A model generated the notes under the pieces. It saw only the letters and a list, made by a program, of their open reading frames with translations, made no database searches and was not told the origin of the DNA. Both the position numbers and the translations under genes were made by a program. 64,000 nucleotides of DNA from Diploptera punctata (taxonomy: Eukaryota; Arthropoda; Insecta; Blattodea; Blaberidae): positions 806,001 to 870,000 of the forward strand of contig JASPKZ010000423.1 of NCBI GenBank assembly GCA_030220185.1. The letters are read 5' to 3'. Shown here one piece after another: positions 10,396-21,454 of this stretch. Position 1 is the first letter of the stretch. Every line of letters begins with the position of its first letter.

Positions 10396-10660
10396 TGCGT
10401 GAGTTACTTAACCAGGTATTTTTAGTTACGTTTATTTTTCAACAGATGTGATCAAGTGACAGTGGCTGTATTACTACTCAAAAAGACAGTTGGGAGACAA
10501 TTAAGATATTTATTGGATGGGAAATCCCGCTTAAAATTTTACGAGAAGTTCTAACATCTTCGGACTCAGGACCCATAGATTCAACGAATACTTTTAAAAA
10601 GACACTGTATTACATTGTTCGTATTATTATGTCAAAAGTTAAAAAAAAAATGAATAAATC

Positions 10661-10899
10661 GAGATCTCGGTCGTCCTCAAATAATTCCAGTTTCAGTTAA
10701 AAGTTTTGTAGGCCTTTCGGAACATGTTTAATCATCGGTTTTTCAAAAAGTATTCACACACTACGACCCGAACACTTCATACAAAACTTAATAGATATCA
10801 GTTCGTACCTTTTGAAAAGCTATTGATGAAACATGTTCCAAAAGGCCTGCTGTGTGTTTTAACTAAAATTGTAATTTAGTTGAGGATGACTGAGATCTC
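10661..10899. repeat. Fold-back element F1
   Basis: Imperfect inverted repeat. The left arm starts GAGATCTCGGTCGTCCTCAA (10661) and the right arm ends TTGAGGATGACTGAGATCTC (10899). GTAGGCCTTTCGGAACATG on the left matches CATGTTCCAAAAGGCCTGC on the right. The arms are about 95 bp. Related fold-backs lie at 41188-41835 and 46961-47141. Stretch 10400-10660 holds nothing recognised. Confidence 0.75.
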
Positions 10900-10924
10900 A
10901 TGTACTTATTTGCATATTTTTAAA

Positions 10925-11068
10925 CTCGTGGATGCAAGAAATAATAACTGGAATGAGAACAAGAGGACTGGACAATATGGAGTGGATGGATAACACGAGT
11001 GGAAAAGGAAAAATAAAACTTTAGGCAAAGAAAGATGTAAAGATTGAAAATTTGTATAAATAACTCTA
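10925..11068 (+). mobile_element. LINE-D C-terminal remnant
   Basis: ATGCAAGAAATAATAACTGG, then GGAATGAGAACAAGAGGACT, match the reverse complement of 53165-53430 and 53990-54245, which carry the same LINE C-terminal block. Confidence 0.65.
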
Positions 11069-11069
11069 A

Positions 11070-11785
11070 CTACCTACCTACCTCACTGGCACTATCGAAC
11101 CCGTAGGTTCATGGCCGCGCTGACATAAGCTCTCCATACATCCCTATCCCGAGCCAATGTTTTCCAGTCATCCCCTGTATAATCTACTCCCTCAAATCAT
11201 AGTTAATGTTATCCTCCCACCTCATTCATGGTCTACCAACTGGGCGTTTTCCCTCTGGTTTTCCTACAAGAAGCTTCCATGCACCTCTTTCATTCCCCAT
11301 TCGTGCCACATGTCCTGCCCATCGCAGTCTACGAGACTTAACTCGTACTTACATTTCTCATTATATCTGGCTTCCTATGAAGACCATATAATTCACTGTT
11401 ATGCAAGTCTTCTCCATTCACCTGTCTGTTCATTTCTCTTTGGTCCAAAAATTTTCCTAAGAACTTCATTCTCAAATACTCGTAATCTCCTTTCCTCCAT
11501 TAAAGTAAGAGTTCATGTTTCGCATCCATATAATATAACTGGTAGAATAATAGTTTTATATATTTTCAGTTTAACGTTTTTTGAAAGGAGTTGGGAAGTC
11601 AAGAGTCTCTGTAATGCATAAGAACACGCGTTTCCAGAATTGATCCTATGTTTAATTTGTTTGTGCATCTCATTCCTGTTTGTAATTATTGTCCCTAGGA
11701 ATTTGAATTCAGCCACTTCCTCAAAATTTCCCTCATTTGTCATTAGCTGTCCATTTACATTATATAATTGAAAATCTGTATACAA
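11070..11785 (-). mobile_element. LINE-A fragment, about 700 bp
   Basis: This is the 3' end of LINE-A on the minus strand with a (TACC)n-like tail at 11072-11090. Two frames (11513-11821 and antisense shadows) show VAEFKFLGTIITNRNEMHK and LQRLLTSQLLSKNVKLKIYK. Indels break the frame. It is one of the longer and better-preserved copies. Confidence 0.88.
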
Positions 11786-12295
11786 AAATAAAATCATATA
11801 AAATAAATTAAACATTGACACGTAAAAAAATCCTCTCCACGAATTTGTTACTCACATTTCTCCATCCATATGGGAGAAACACGAGCTAGTAAAGTCCTCA
11901 AAAGCGATTTGCAATGTATCCTATGACGTCTAGGTGAATGTTAATTTTGGATCTAAAAGTTAGGATTGAGTAAAGTTGGTTTAATACCGAATGTGCTTTA
12001 TGAAGTGCATTTCGGATATGGTTTTTGAATAGTGTATTAGGGTCAAGAGTTATGCTAGGGTAATTTTCTTAGTTTTCTCAATCATGTCTTGACCAAAAAT
12101 GGTAATGTTGGGTATAATTTGTTGAACAAGAAGGTATATTTTGAGAAAATAACATTTGAATAACATATGCATATATTATCATTGTAGCTAATCCAAAAAA
12201 AAAATAATCGTCCTTTCCCATCCAAACAAAACCTTAGTTGAGGCGATGAGCTTAACCACTTGTCACTCACTAATATCTATAATGAAATAAAACTA

Positions 12296-12949
12296 TACTA
12301 ACTCACTGGCAGTATTGAACCCGGCGGTTCACTGTCGGGCCGCGGGGACATAAGCTCTGCATAAATCCTTATTCTGAGTACTTCTTTTCAAATATTACCT
12401 TGTATAATTCATCACTCTCAAATCATGGTTAATGTTATTATCCTAACACATTTTTCGCCTACCTACTTGGCGTTTTCCTTCTGGCTTTCCTACAAGAAGT
12501 CTCGATGTACTTGTTTCATTTCCCATTCGTTGCATATGTCTTGCCAATCGCTATCCATGAGATTTACCTGTTCTTTCTGGTTTCTCATAAGCATTGTATA
12601 GCTCACTGTTTGCAGTCTTCTCCAGTCACTTCTCTGCTCTTATCTCTTTGATACAATTTTTTTCCTAACAGCTTTACTCTCAACTATTCGTAATATTTTC
12701 TCCTTTCTTAAAATAAGGTGCCATGCTTCGCTTCCGTATAACTGGAAGAATATTTTTTTACGTATTTTTAGTTTGAATGCATTTTCAGATATGTTGAGGT
12801 AGCAATAGACCATGTTATGAATAATAGCGAGCATTTCCAGTAGTAAGCCTATGTTTAATTTATTTCTTCAAGTCATTTCTGTTTATAAATTATTGTTCCA
12901 AGAGATTTAAATTCAGCCACTTCTTCAAAATTGAAGAAGTAAATTGTTT
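12296..12949 (-). mobile_element. LINE-A fragment, split by later insertion
   Basis: LINE-A C-terminal sequence runs from the tail at 12300 to the AATTCAGCCACTTCTTC phrase at about 12940. The expected next LINE-A sequence is found only at 13810-13880, so about 860 bp was inserted. Confidence 0.75.
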
Positions 12950-13809
12950 TTGTCCCACGTTGTAGTGACGTTTTCAAGAAGTAATTCTCTTCATGCCCGA
13001 TGTTGTAGTAACATTTTGGAGAAGGATTTGTGTCCCAAAAATAATTACTGGTTCAGGTTGGGTTTAATTTTCGGTAGAGCCGGATTCTCTTCTTAGGGTC
13101 GGTAAATAGGTACACTGGATAGAAAAAACACTTCAAAATCACTAAAAAAACTGTTTCTTGTAGAAATAATTTCACATTTATTCACTTTGTAGGCTCCCAG
13201 TAGATTAAGTAAATATAGGTGGTATTATTCTTCACCGTCAATTAAAATAAAATTATTTTCTTTTCTTGAATCAACTATTTTTCTTGTATTAAATATCACA
13301 TTTTATCAGGAGAGCTCTATTTGCTTCTATCTTTGTTGAAGATTGAATGCAGAATGACTGGTATAATTCTTTTATAATTTTAAAAGAACATTATTACATC
13401 ACATGATGGTAATTTTAAATTCTATTGGTTAATAGCCCATTAAATATAAGGTTTAAATTTGATTTGTTAAATCAAAAAGTTAATTGTTTTAACATCCAAT
13501 CAGAGTTTAAGTTACTTTCATTTAAAAATATGAAGTTAAGCAGGTGTTCTTTATTACAGTTATTATAGGAAAGCTTTATAATTCTGACAACAATGGCTTA
13601 AAACAATTTTAAAAGCATTATTTAGAAACTGTTATATAGTACGATTTCTTTAATTGTTACTGAGATATTTTTATTCAACAATAACTAACAATGAATTATT
13701 TAGATGTTTTTATTTATTTAAGTTGTATTTAAATATTAAAATAATTTTAAAATACAAAATTATTAACTTTAACTTTCATATTTATTATGATATTAAAATT
13801 CTGCTATAA
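12950..13809. other. About 860 bp of unknown DNA inside a LINE-A copy
   Basis: The DNA is very AT-rich with no long frame. Near its left end are two related phrases, CCCACGTTGTAGTGACGTTTT and CCCGATGTTGTAGTAACATT, about 55 bp apart. No terminal inverted repeat was confirmed by eye. Confidence 0.4.
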
Positions 13810-13885
13810 AAGTTCCTTAATTTGCCATTAACTGTTCACTTCCATTATATAATGCATTTATACTTATGACCATATAAGCATAGGC
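13810..13885 (-). mobile_element. LINE-A continuation
   Basis: TTGCCATTAACTGTTCACTT and ATTATATAATGCATTTATAC match the LINE-A region just upstream of the part lost at 12949. Confidence 0.65.
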
Positions 13886-14039
13886 TAACTGAATTAGTAT
13901 TGGTTAAGTAATTCCCGCAAGGTATTGCCCATATTCCATGTGGGGATGTACGGACATAGACATGTCGGATGCGAACAATTTGTTTTATACTGAATACATT
14001 CTACCTTTCTATTCCAAATTCTGCACACATATATACCAA

Positions 14040-14240
14040 GTTATTTAACAAGTTTCCAAAATGTATCGACTCATCACAATTTAGGAACAAGATCACAAGA
14101 ATCTTCTTTACTTTTGATACCACAGCACAGGACATGTCTATATTCTGAATCTTACACAATATCAATGACTAGAGCATGAAACTCACTTCCCAGTCATGTC
14201 AGGGATTGTCAATCGCTATCATTATTTAAAAACTGTCCTT
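14040..14240 (+). mobile_element. LINE-J (CR1/Jockey-like) C-terminal fragment
   Basis: Degenerate translation of the common LINE end in which WNSLP is followed by VRDCQS: ACTTCCCAGTCATGTCAGGG, then ATTGTCAATCGC. The rest of the element, with its 3' end and (ATT)n tail, resumes at about 14570. Confidence 0.5.
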
Positions 14241-14400
14241 CGCTATGGCGTAGTCGGTAGAGTTCCTACTGTCCACTCCGGTGACCCGGATTCGATTCCT
14301 GGCGGGATAGGGGATTTTAAATCTCCACCTCGGGTCTGGGTGTGTGTGTCCTGTCCTTGTGTCTATGTGAGAATTAAAAGAAGATTAACAAACAGGTAAA
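14241..14400 (+). repeat. tRNA-derived SINE S5
   Basis: CGCTATGGCGTAGTCGGTAG looks like an A-box region and CGGATTCGATTCC is the B-box. A body follows with TGTGTGTCCTGTCCTTGTG. A relative with the same order lies at 31765-31985. Confidence 0.6.
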
Positions 14401-14569
14401 TAAAAAAGGTAAAACAACAAGGAAAATCAGTATAATCGAAAAAATAAATATGATAAACGCAAAAAAAAGACAAATTAATTGATATCTTAAGTTCGACACA
14501 GTGAAAACATTAACTGCGTAACAACTATATACAACATACTATAAATAATCATGTAGGAACCTACTTACT

Positions 14570-14810
14570 TTATTTTATATCATTTTAATCTTATTATATT
14601 CCATGTTTTTGTTAGTATTAGTTAGTATTAGATCACATCATTATTGTGTTTTGTTTAGTCTGTAATTTAATAATATCTAAAAATTGCAATAAGTAGGCTA
14701 TGTAATTTTTGTATAATTCTACTATTCGCTGGTTGAGTAGAAAAGAAGGCCATATAGCCTTAACTCTGCCAGATAAAATAAAACATTATTATTATTATCA
14801 TCACCATCAC

Positions 14811-14865
<55 letters not shown>
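14570..14865 (+). mobile_element. LINE-J 3' end with (ATT)n tail
   Basis: The end block CTGGTTGAGTAGAAAAGAAG, GGCCATATAGCC, TTAACTCTGCCAG is shared with 20345, 43200 and 48325. It is followed by an (ATT)n tail at 14785-14862. Confidence 0.75.
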
Positions 14866-15479
14866 ACTTAGTGCACATTTGAATGTTAATGGAGTTACGA
14901 TTTTTCCTTGTTTGTATTTGTGAAATAAATTCATTGCAGTATATATACCATGTTTCAGTTTTTGTTCCAGTCATTTAGAACTGTCCTGTTATATTATAAA
15001 ATTGGATATTAAAATATAAGTTGAGTATCTCCGTACTTTAAATCACTTTTATTTACACCGAGTTCCAATGAAATTTCAAACATGAAATTAAATGTAGTGT
15101 ACGAAGCAGACGTACTTTTCAACAGATTGGCTGACAACTAATTACCCCATTCGATGTGTAGTGAATCGAATATTTTATAAAATACTTGTACATCAAATAT
15201 TTAAAAAATGTGAGAAGCTATTTCATAAAACATTAGAAACTTTGATTTAAAACAGAAAAATATAAAAAAAAGTAGGCAGTTCCTAAAGTTTCTCTTTGCA
15301 TTGATGGAGTTTGCTGGAGTGTACATGACTCCTGTAGCTTTATTTATTCGAAATCAGACCTTCCAATTACCTACACTTAAATAACTTTCTTTAACTCATT
15401 CCACAGTGTTGAGAAATTTAATTCGATACAGAGTGATTCGAAAGTGTAGGAGCTTTGTTAACCTATAAAGAGTTTTATT

Positions 15480-15489
15480 ATTATTGTTA

Positions 15490-15532
<43 letters not shown>
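15480..15532. repeat. (TTA)n microsatellite, LINE-C tail
   Basis: The TTA run directly borders the LINE-C 3' end. Stretch 14870-15480 is AT-rich with nothing recognised. Confidence 0.9.
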
Positions 15533-15848
15533 GTCACGGTTTAGGTTCCGCTAGCCTGTTCCGACGCCAAATTGCTGCAATTTCCATCTTTTCTTTGGTC
15601 TTCCCAAACTTCTTCTTCCTCTTGGTGAATAGTTGTATGCTGATTTTGGTATTTCGATCTCAGTCATCCTTGCTAAGTGTTGTTTCCAGTTTGTTCTGTA
15701 TTTCAATATTGTTGTGTTTAATTCCTCTACTTTTAGTTGCTGACTTATTTCTGTGTTGTGTTTTTTGTCTGTTCTTTGTTATCCTGCTATTGGTCTGAGA
15801 AATTTCATTTCAGCAGCTTGGATTCTGGCAGACTGTTGTGTTGTCACT

Positions 15849-15850
<2 letters not shown>
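15533..15850 (-). mobile_element. LINE-C C-terminal fragment
   Basis: The plus strand reads CACGGTTTAGGTTCCGCTAG and CTTTGGTCTTCCCAAACTTC, which parallel 36340-36650 and are the reverse complement of 22600-22800. These encode the last LINE-C residues on the minus strand. A second (ATT)n run follows at 15853-15925. Confidence 0.75.
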
Positions 15851-15901
<51 letters not shown>

Positions 15902-16091
15902 CATCATCATCATTATTATCATCCGAAATTTATAAACCGTATTTTACCTAAGATATATTAAGGTTATAGTTTGTACCAAAGTTGTCATGAACTATATAAT
16001 TTTATCTAAAACTAAAGTATTTTTATGAACTTATTTATATCAACATTGAAAAGTTTGTTGTTCTTTTCTGTCAAAAGCACATACGTAATAA

Positions 16092-16355
16092 ATGGTTCAC
16101 TTAAACAGGCGGTATTATTTAGAAGACATGATTTGGAACCTTTCATTCCAGAAACAAAGGGCAATAAAATATAATATGGTCAACACATTGGCTGCTAATA
16201 CCACAATTGCAACTAGCGTTCTCTATGAATTTGAGTCTCTGGAGGTTTGGCCAAATTTTCCATGCCCAGTGAGGATTTATGTTAATGAAATCTGGAACAA
16301 TGTATTTGTATTTGATTATATCATAAATACTCGAAAAGAACGGCTGACATGCTAA
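16092..16355 (+). other. Unidentified 87-codon frame
   Basis: An open frame from ATG to TAA with ordinary composition and no low-complexity stretches. I do not recognise it. It lies immediately before a TIR and a LINE fragment and may be a retroelement remnant. No promoter or splice evidence supports a gene. Confidence 0.2.
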
Positions 16356-16375
16356 CGTACCTACAGTACTAACAG

Positions 16376-17719
16376 CCTCATTATGATGGTTGTCCAGAGG
16401 CTGGATTTGTTTTCCCGCAGCTGTTGGAGCGATGGTCAGGCCAGTAATGCACTATGGTAGTGAGATTTGGGGTTTCCAAAGAACGGAAGTACTAAATAAG
16501 GTATATACGCATTTTCTAAAATACATTACAGGACTTAGCAAGGCCGTTTCTAACTGTGGAATTTTATATGAATTCGGGTCATTCCAGGACGACATAAACT
16601 GTAAAATTCGTGTACTCAAATACTGGTTGCGAGTAATCCAAGGTGAACAAACAATGCTTAGAGTAATTTGTTTCGACCACCAAATTAAAAACATAGATGT
16701 TAAATTTTGGGCAGACGAGGTTAGTAGAGAACTCCAAAAGATTGGGATGGGCTGGATATGGGAAAAAGGGACTGAAAATCGCAAGAACGTGTGGAGAAAA
16801 ATAAGGAGGAGGTACTTAGATATAAACCAACAAGATACTTTCGCCAAATGTACAGGAAAACGCTCACTGTGTTTACAAAGAGACCTAAAACACGTCTGGT
16901 GAAAAGAATCGTATATACTCAACCTAGGATTTAAGGAGAGATCAGGGCTTGCTTGGTTTAGGCTAGGGGCATGGAAATTTCTAAAAATTAGCGACGATCA
17001 CGATATGCGAATATGTCCAATGTGCGATAACTTTGAAGATGAGATACATATATTAGGAAAATGTAATGATTTAGAATATTGGAGACGTCAGTTATTATCG
17101 GAAAGATTTCTAAATTCAAATCGGGAAAGATTGGCATGCTACGAGTTATTGATAAATCCAGAAAATTGGATAAACCTCGGTAAATTTCTGAACAAAACGC
17201 GTAAACTAAGTACAACACTCATTCATGAATAAACATATGTTATCAAAATGCAATACCATTAATTATTAACAATTATATATAAATTAATTAGTGTATAATG
17301 ATATTGTGTTATTATTTAATTGTAATATTATTGTGTTTTCTTTATGTAATTGTAATGTTAATGTTTTTTTAGTGTATAATGCTATTGTATTATTTAATTG
17401 TAATATTATTGTGTTTTCTTTATGTAATTGTAATGTTATTGCTTTTTTGTTGTTTATTTTTCTTTACACTAGTGCCAATTATTACTTTATTGTAACGGAC
17501 TGTCAACAGCACGTACGGCTTACTGCCCGTGCGACCCATATTTGTAAATAATATTGTAAATATCTTACTTTTTGTCTAATAAAGTCCTACTACTACTACT
17601 ATATAATTAAATACAAAGATTCCGACTACCGCCACTATAATAATTCCGTATGTTAATCATTGTCAAGCATTGTCGCGCGGCACCCGTTTTTATATGAACG
17701 GACAACCATCATAGTAAGG
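16376..17719. mobile_element. TIR element M1, split by a LINE insertion
   Basis: The 20 bp ends CCTCATTATGATGGTTGTCC (16376-16395) and, inverted, 17700-17719 agree at 18 of 20 sites. The right part, 17600-17719, contains the M1 core (CCGACTACCGCCACTATAAT on the plus strand). Sequence from about 16400 to 17599 is a LINE fragment. Without it, the element would be about 150 bp. Confidence 0.65.
16400..17599 (+). mobile_element. CR1/L2-like LINE C-terminal fragment
   Basis: One reading frame runs from 16390 to 17232 and is broken only by a TGA at 16900-16902. It has MHYGSEIWGF near the start, which is the usual post-RT LINE phrase, and ends with a CCHC-like knuckle (CPMC, then HILGKC). The 3' region has the repeated ATTATTGTGTTTTCTTTATG phrase, AATAAAG, and a (TAC)n tail at 17590-17600. 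Family assignment comes from these motifs. The copy lacks the RT core. Confidence 0.8.
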
Positions 17720-18224
17720 CGTTAATACTTTTGAGCCACACTTTTTTCGATCTTGCTATTATTTGTTCCTTATAAAGTGTTGTGTGTTATTTTATTTATG
17801 TCTTAGTACTTTATAATTGTTGTGTATTGCTAAGATATGGTACATGTAATTGATTCCATAATATCTCCGCGGATATTGCATTTTTTACAATGCCCGCGCA
17901 GGCATTGCGTTTACCATGCATATAAAAATATTAAATGTAGTAATATTGAACATTAAATACATATTAAATCTAATATTGAATAAAATTGGAAATCAAACAT
18001 TTCCAATTAACAAAATTAACTTTTTAACACTTTTAGTCTGTATAGGAAATGAATTAAAAATTAAATTTGTTTAATTTTCCCGCGAAACTAATATTATGGG
18101 CACTAAATACAAATCTCCCTTCATAAATATTTTCAATTTATTTAGAGGAACTAATATATATATATATATATTTAAGTTGTTATATTTTCCGGTGAAATTC
18201 ACATTATGGGCACTAACTACAGAT
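17720..18224. other. AT-rich DNA, nothing recognised
   Basis: Two short similar segments, each with ATTATGGGCACTAA, lie near 18093 and 18203. They suggest a local duplication of about 110 bp. Confidence 0.4.
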
Positions 18225-18418
18225 TGTCCACCGCTGTGGTCTCGAGGTAGCGTGCCGCCTTGTCACGCAGCGGGCCCGGGTTCGATCCCCGTTCGGGGCA
18301 GTTTTTCTGGGTGAGGTTTTTATCGGGGTTTTTCCTCACCTATAATGTCAGGAAAACTTAAAGCCCAAACGGTCCCCGAAATCATATGGCAATCATCACC
18401 ATCATCATCCTTATCATT

Positions 18419-18462
<44 letters not shown>

Positions 18463-18592
18463 TCACCGGTGTGGAAAGCAACGGGAAGCTACCACACCTA
18501 CACAATTCCCTGGTAAAGCTGCAAGCATAGCATGAAAATGTTATGATTGCAGTGAAGGACCTGCCTTCGGGCAGAATTACTATGGATGGAAC
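18225..18592 (+). repeat. SINE S1, full length
   Basis: Intact order: CCACCGCTGTGGTCTCGAGG head, B-box GGGTTCGATCCCC, body, expanded (CAT)n at 18395-18460, GTGTGGAAAGCAACGGGAAG, and the end ACTATGGATGGA. It is the best reference copy in this window. Confidence 0.9.
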
Positions 18593-18785
18593 TACAGATT
18601 CGCCATTTGTAATATTCATATCACCATTTTTATTTAGAGAACATTTGAGATAGATTTCGGCATGCAATGGTTGGCAGTTCTCATGTTAGTACAATCGAAC
18701 CTGTTGTAATGTGAATAGAAATTCACTTATAAGGGAAACATGGAGATTTCAAATAAATATTGATTTGTGTGCACTCCTGGATTAC

Positions 18786-18862
18786 CAAAGTAGCACAATT
18801 GGTTAGTGCGCCAGAGCATAAAGCTGGAGATCTTGGGTTCAAATCCCTCTTTGCGCAGAATT
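18786..18862 (+). tRNA. tRNA-like sequence, probably pseudogene
   Basis: The D arm GCAC/GTGC pairs perfectly around AATTGGTTA. The anticodon stem CCAG/CTGG is present and CAT sits in the loop, and the T arm has GGGTTCAAATCCC. CAAAG pairs with CTTTG in the acceptor. However, the anticodon loop is too long and U33 is missing, so a working tRNA-Met is unlikely. It could be a SINE head. Confidence 0.4.
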
Positions 18863-18944
18863 TTTCTCCATAATAATGTTATTACTATTGCATTAGGACA
18901 GCAAGCATAAGTGTATTAATGTTGTTTTTTCTATACCACCGAGC

Positions 18945-19150
18945 CACTTTCGAATATTCGATCGGACAACAAGTGACTGCTAGCGTCATGTTGGCCAATG
19001 TGACAACACATGTTTCCTTTAGAGCCAATTGCCAACATGTTTATTCACATATAAGAGGATTCTATCTCAGGAGTCCACTTACGTTAGTGGGCAAGTTAGG
19101 GTGAGAAACTGGGCAAGTTAGCGTTAGACGATTTGTGTTTGTTTTGTCAA
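18945..19150 (+). repeat. Repeat R4 copy
   Basis: Matches 3930-4150 through GAATATTCGAT, then GTGGGCAAGTTAGG. No other structure is visible. Confidence 0.55.
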
Positions 19151-19317
19151 GTTAAGGTGTTTAATAAACTAATTATCTTCTTGGTGATAAAATCGTAAAA
19201 TATGTAGTCAATATACCCATTTCATCACTTAAAAATTAAAGGAGTCAACATGTTTCAACAGCGAAGCTGTCATTTTCAAGATTAAATATTGAGTAATTTT
19301 GAAAAAAATATATATAT

Positions 19318-19622
19318 ATCCAACCATCCATAGTAATTCTGCCCAAGGGCAGGTCTTTCACTGCAATCATAGCATTTTCATGCTATGCTTTGCAGCTTTA
19401 CTAGGGATTTATTGGAGTGGTAGCTTCCAGTTGCTTTCCACACCGGTGAAAGAAGATTATGATAATTATAAGGAATATAATGATAGCCGGATGATTTTCG
19501 GGGACCTTTGGGCCTTACGCTGTCTGACATTTGTCTTACAGGTGAGGCAAAACCCCGAAGAAAACCTTACCTAGGAGCCTGTCCCGACCGGGAATCGAAT
19601 CCGGGTCCGCTGCGTGACAAGG
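19318..19622 (-). repeat. SINE S1 (minus), body and most of head
   Basis: Reads TCCATAGTAATTCTGCC from the 3' end to the B-box CGGGAATCGAATCCGGG. It is cut at GACAAGGC (19615-19622) by a LINE insertion; its last 39 bp are at 20449-20487. Confidence 0.85.
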
Positions 19623-20149
19623 CCGCATTTTGACTACTGTGACGTTCTACTAACTGACATAAGTGACGGATTGTCGGACAAACTGCAGCGTGTCCATAAT
19701 ATGTGTATCAGATTCATATTTAATGTTCGAAAATACGATCATATTTCTCCATTATTCCACGAATTGTCATGGCTACATCTAAAAGAGAGAAGAAAATCGT
19801 ACTGTCTAATTCTCCTATTTAAGATCCTACATACCTCGATTCCCAATTATTTATCATCCCGTTTCCAGTATCTATCCTCAAACCATAACTTAAACACAAG
19901 ATCACAACATAGTCTCTTACTTAATATACCGCAACTAGGACATCACATCACTCCATGTCATATACCATCTCCACTTCTCGCAACTGGAATTCCCTACCAC
20001 AAGAAATAAGGGGCTGCCGGACATTGGCATCTTTTAAAAAAATCTAAATTTATATTTGCTCTAAACTCGACTTCATTATTATCCAGTGTAAGATATATAT
20101 ATAATTGGTGTTTCCCGTATAATGTATCATATGTATATTATTATTATTA

Positions 20150-20181
<32 letters not shown>

Positions 20182-20402
20182 TATTATTATTATTATATAT
20201 TATTATTATTATTATCGTATCATTATTGTTATTACCCTATAAAATGTTGTTTGTACATGACATTTACATTGTTACATTTATTGTATCTTTAAGTGTTTAT
20301 AATTAGTATAGTGTATATCTACATTTGTCGAATATTTATTTGTATTTGTACTGGTTGAGTGGAAGAGAGGGCCTTATGGCCTTAACTCTGCCAGAATAAA
20401 TA

Positions 20403-20448
<46 letters not shown>
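19618..20448 (+). mobile_element. LINE-J insertion inside SINE S1
   Basis: The frame at 19614-20009 begins RPHFDYCD (a LINE post-RT motif) and contains DKLQRVHNMCIRFIF. One frameshift then leads to WNSLPQEIRGCRTLASFK. The 3' end has GGCCTTATGGCCTTAACTC and the (ATT)n tail 20409-20450. AAGGC occurs on both sides as a short target-site duplication. The RT core is missing. Confidence 0.88.
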
Positions 20449-20451
<3 letters not shown>

Positions 20452-20487
20452 AGGCAGCACGCTATCTAGAGACTACAGCGGTGGATG
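20449..20487 (-). repeat. SINE S1 (minus), head remainder
   Basis: AAGGCAGCACGCTATCTAGA resumes the S1 head, completing the copy split by the LINE-J insertion. Confidence 0.85.
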
Positions 20488-20513
20488 TATAGGCCGCATA
20501 TATTTGTAAGTAC

Positions 20514-20833
20514 ATCGATGTAGTCTCGAGGTAGCGTGCTGCCTTGACACTCAGCGGGCCCGGGTTCGATCCCCGGTCGGGCCAGTTTTTCTGGGTGAGG
20601 TTTTTATCGGGGTTTTTTCTCACCTGTAAGACAAATGTCAGAAAAACGTTAAGGCCCAAACGGTTCCCGAAATCATATGGCCATCATCATCATAATCCTT
20701 ATCATTACCATCATCATCCTTCACCGGTGTAGAAAGCAATGGGAAGCTACCACACCTACAATTTCCTAGTAAAGCTGAAAATGCTATGATTGCAGTGAAA
20801 GACCTGCCTTCGGGCAGAATTACTATGGATGGA
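20514..20833 (+). repeat. SINE S1 copy, 5' end slightly truncated
   Basis: Starts TGTAGTCTCGAGGTAGCGTG and continues to ACTATGGATGGA. It lies head to head with the S1 copy on the minus strand that ends at 20487. Confidence 0.88.
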
Positions 20834-20890
20834 TATATTTGTCTCACGTAATTATTCATATACTGTAACGATAAATTGTGTATTTTTCTA

Positions 20891-21451
20891 CGAGGTGAAT
20901 CATAAATATGGCTATACGTTTGATCGCGTTGTATGATGAAAATATTTACCATTACAGGAAATATAAAATTACCGTTGGAAAGGCAATTATTCAAATTAGA
21001 AAAATGAAATAAACAAAACAGTGTAGAACTTAAGTCATTAGTCAAAATGGCGTTGAATATGCAACAGCAAATTGCAATTGCTGCATGGGCAATAACGTAT
21101 GCTAACGATCGTGAGGCCTCAAGACTGGCAACATAGCATTGCAGCGGTCGACTGTGGGGAAGTGGAGAAAACGACTGCTGGAAAGGGAAAGGATGCAGAA
21201 AATCTAACCTCCTGCAAGGCCTCGCATTAGTACGGATGCAGAAACAACTTAGAAAATTATGGAGATGTTCGACGCTAGCCCACAAAAATCAACCCGCCAA
21301 GCTGCACGTGAGCAGTGATTTGTTTTGTTTTTGTTCTATTGTTGTAATTTGAAGCATTCCCTTTCCAAGGATAAAATCATATTTCCTTTAATAATAATAT
21401 TTTCGTCACAAAATGCAATCAAACGTATAGCCATATTTCTGAATCACTCTG
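20891..21451 (+). mobile_element. Tc1/mariner-type element, N-terminal transposase remnant
   Basis: A 561 bp element flanked by TA on both sides (20889-20890, 21452-21453). Its TIRs of about 37 bp share AAATATGGCTATACGTTTGA. Inside, 21046-21315 reads as a decayed transposase N-terminus (TVGKWRKRLLERE, then STRQAAREQ, a helix-turn-helix region) with stop codons. The C-terminal half is deleted, so this is the complement of the 1856-2412 element in content. Confidence 0.82.
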
Positions 21452-21454
21452 TAT

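Noticed and set aside
14722..15961. Poly-Asn, poly-Ile and poly-Tyr frames
   Set aside because: All come from (ATT)n runs in LINE tails.
18786..18862. Functional tRNA-Met gene
   Set aside because: Anticodon loop and T stem deviate too much; kept only as a tRNA-like sequence.
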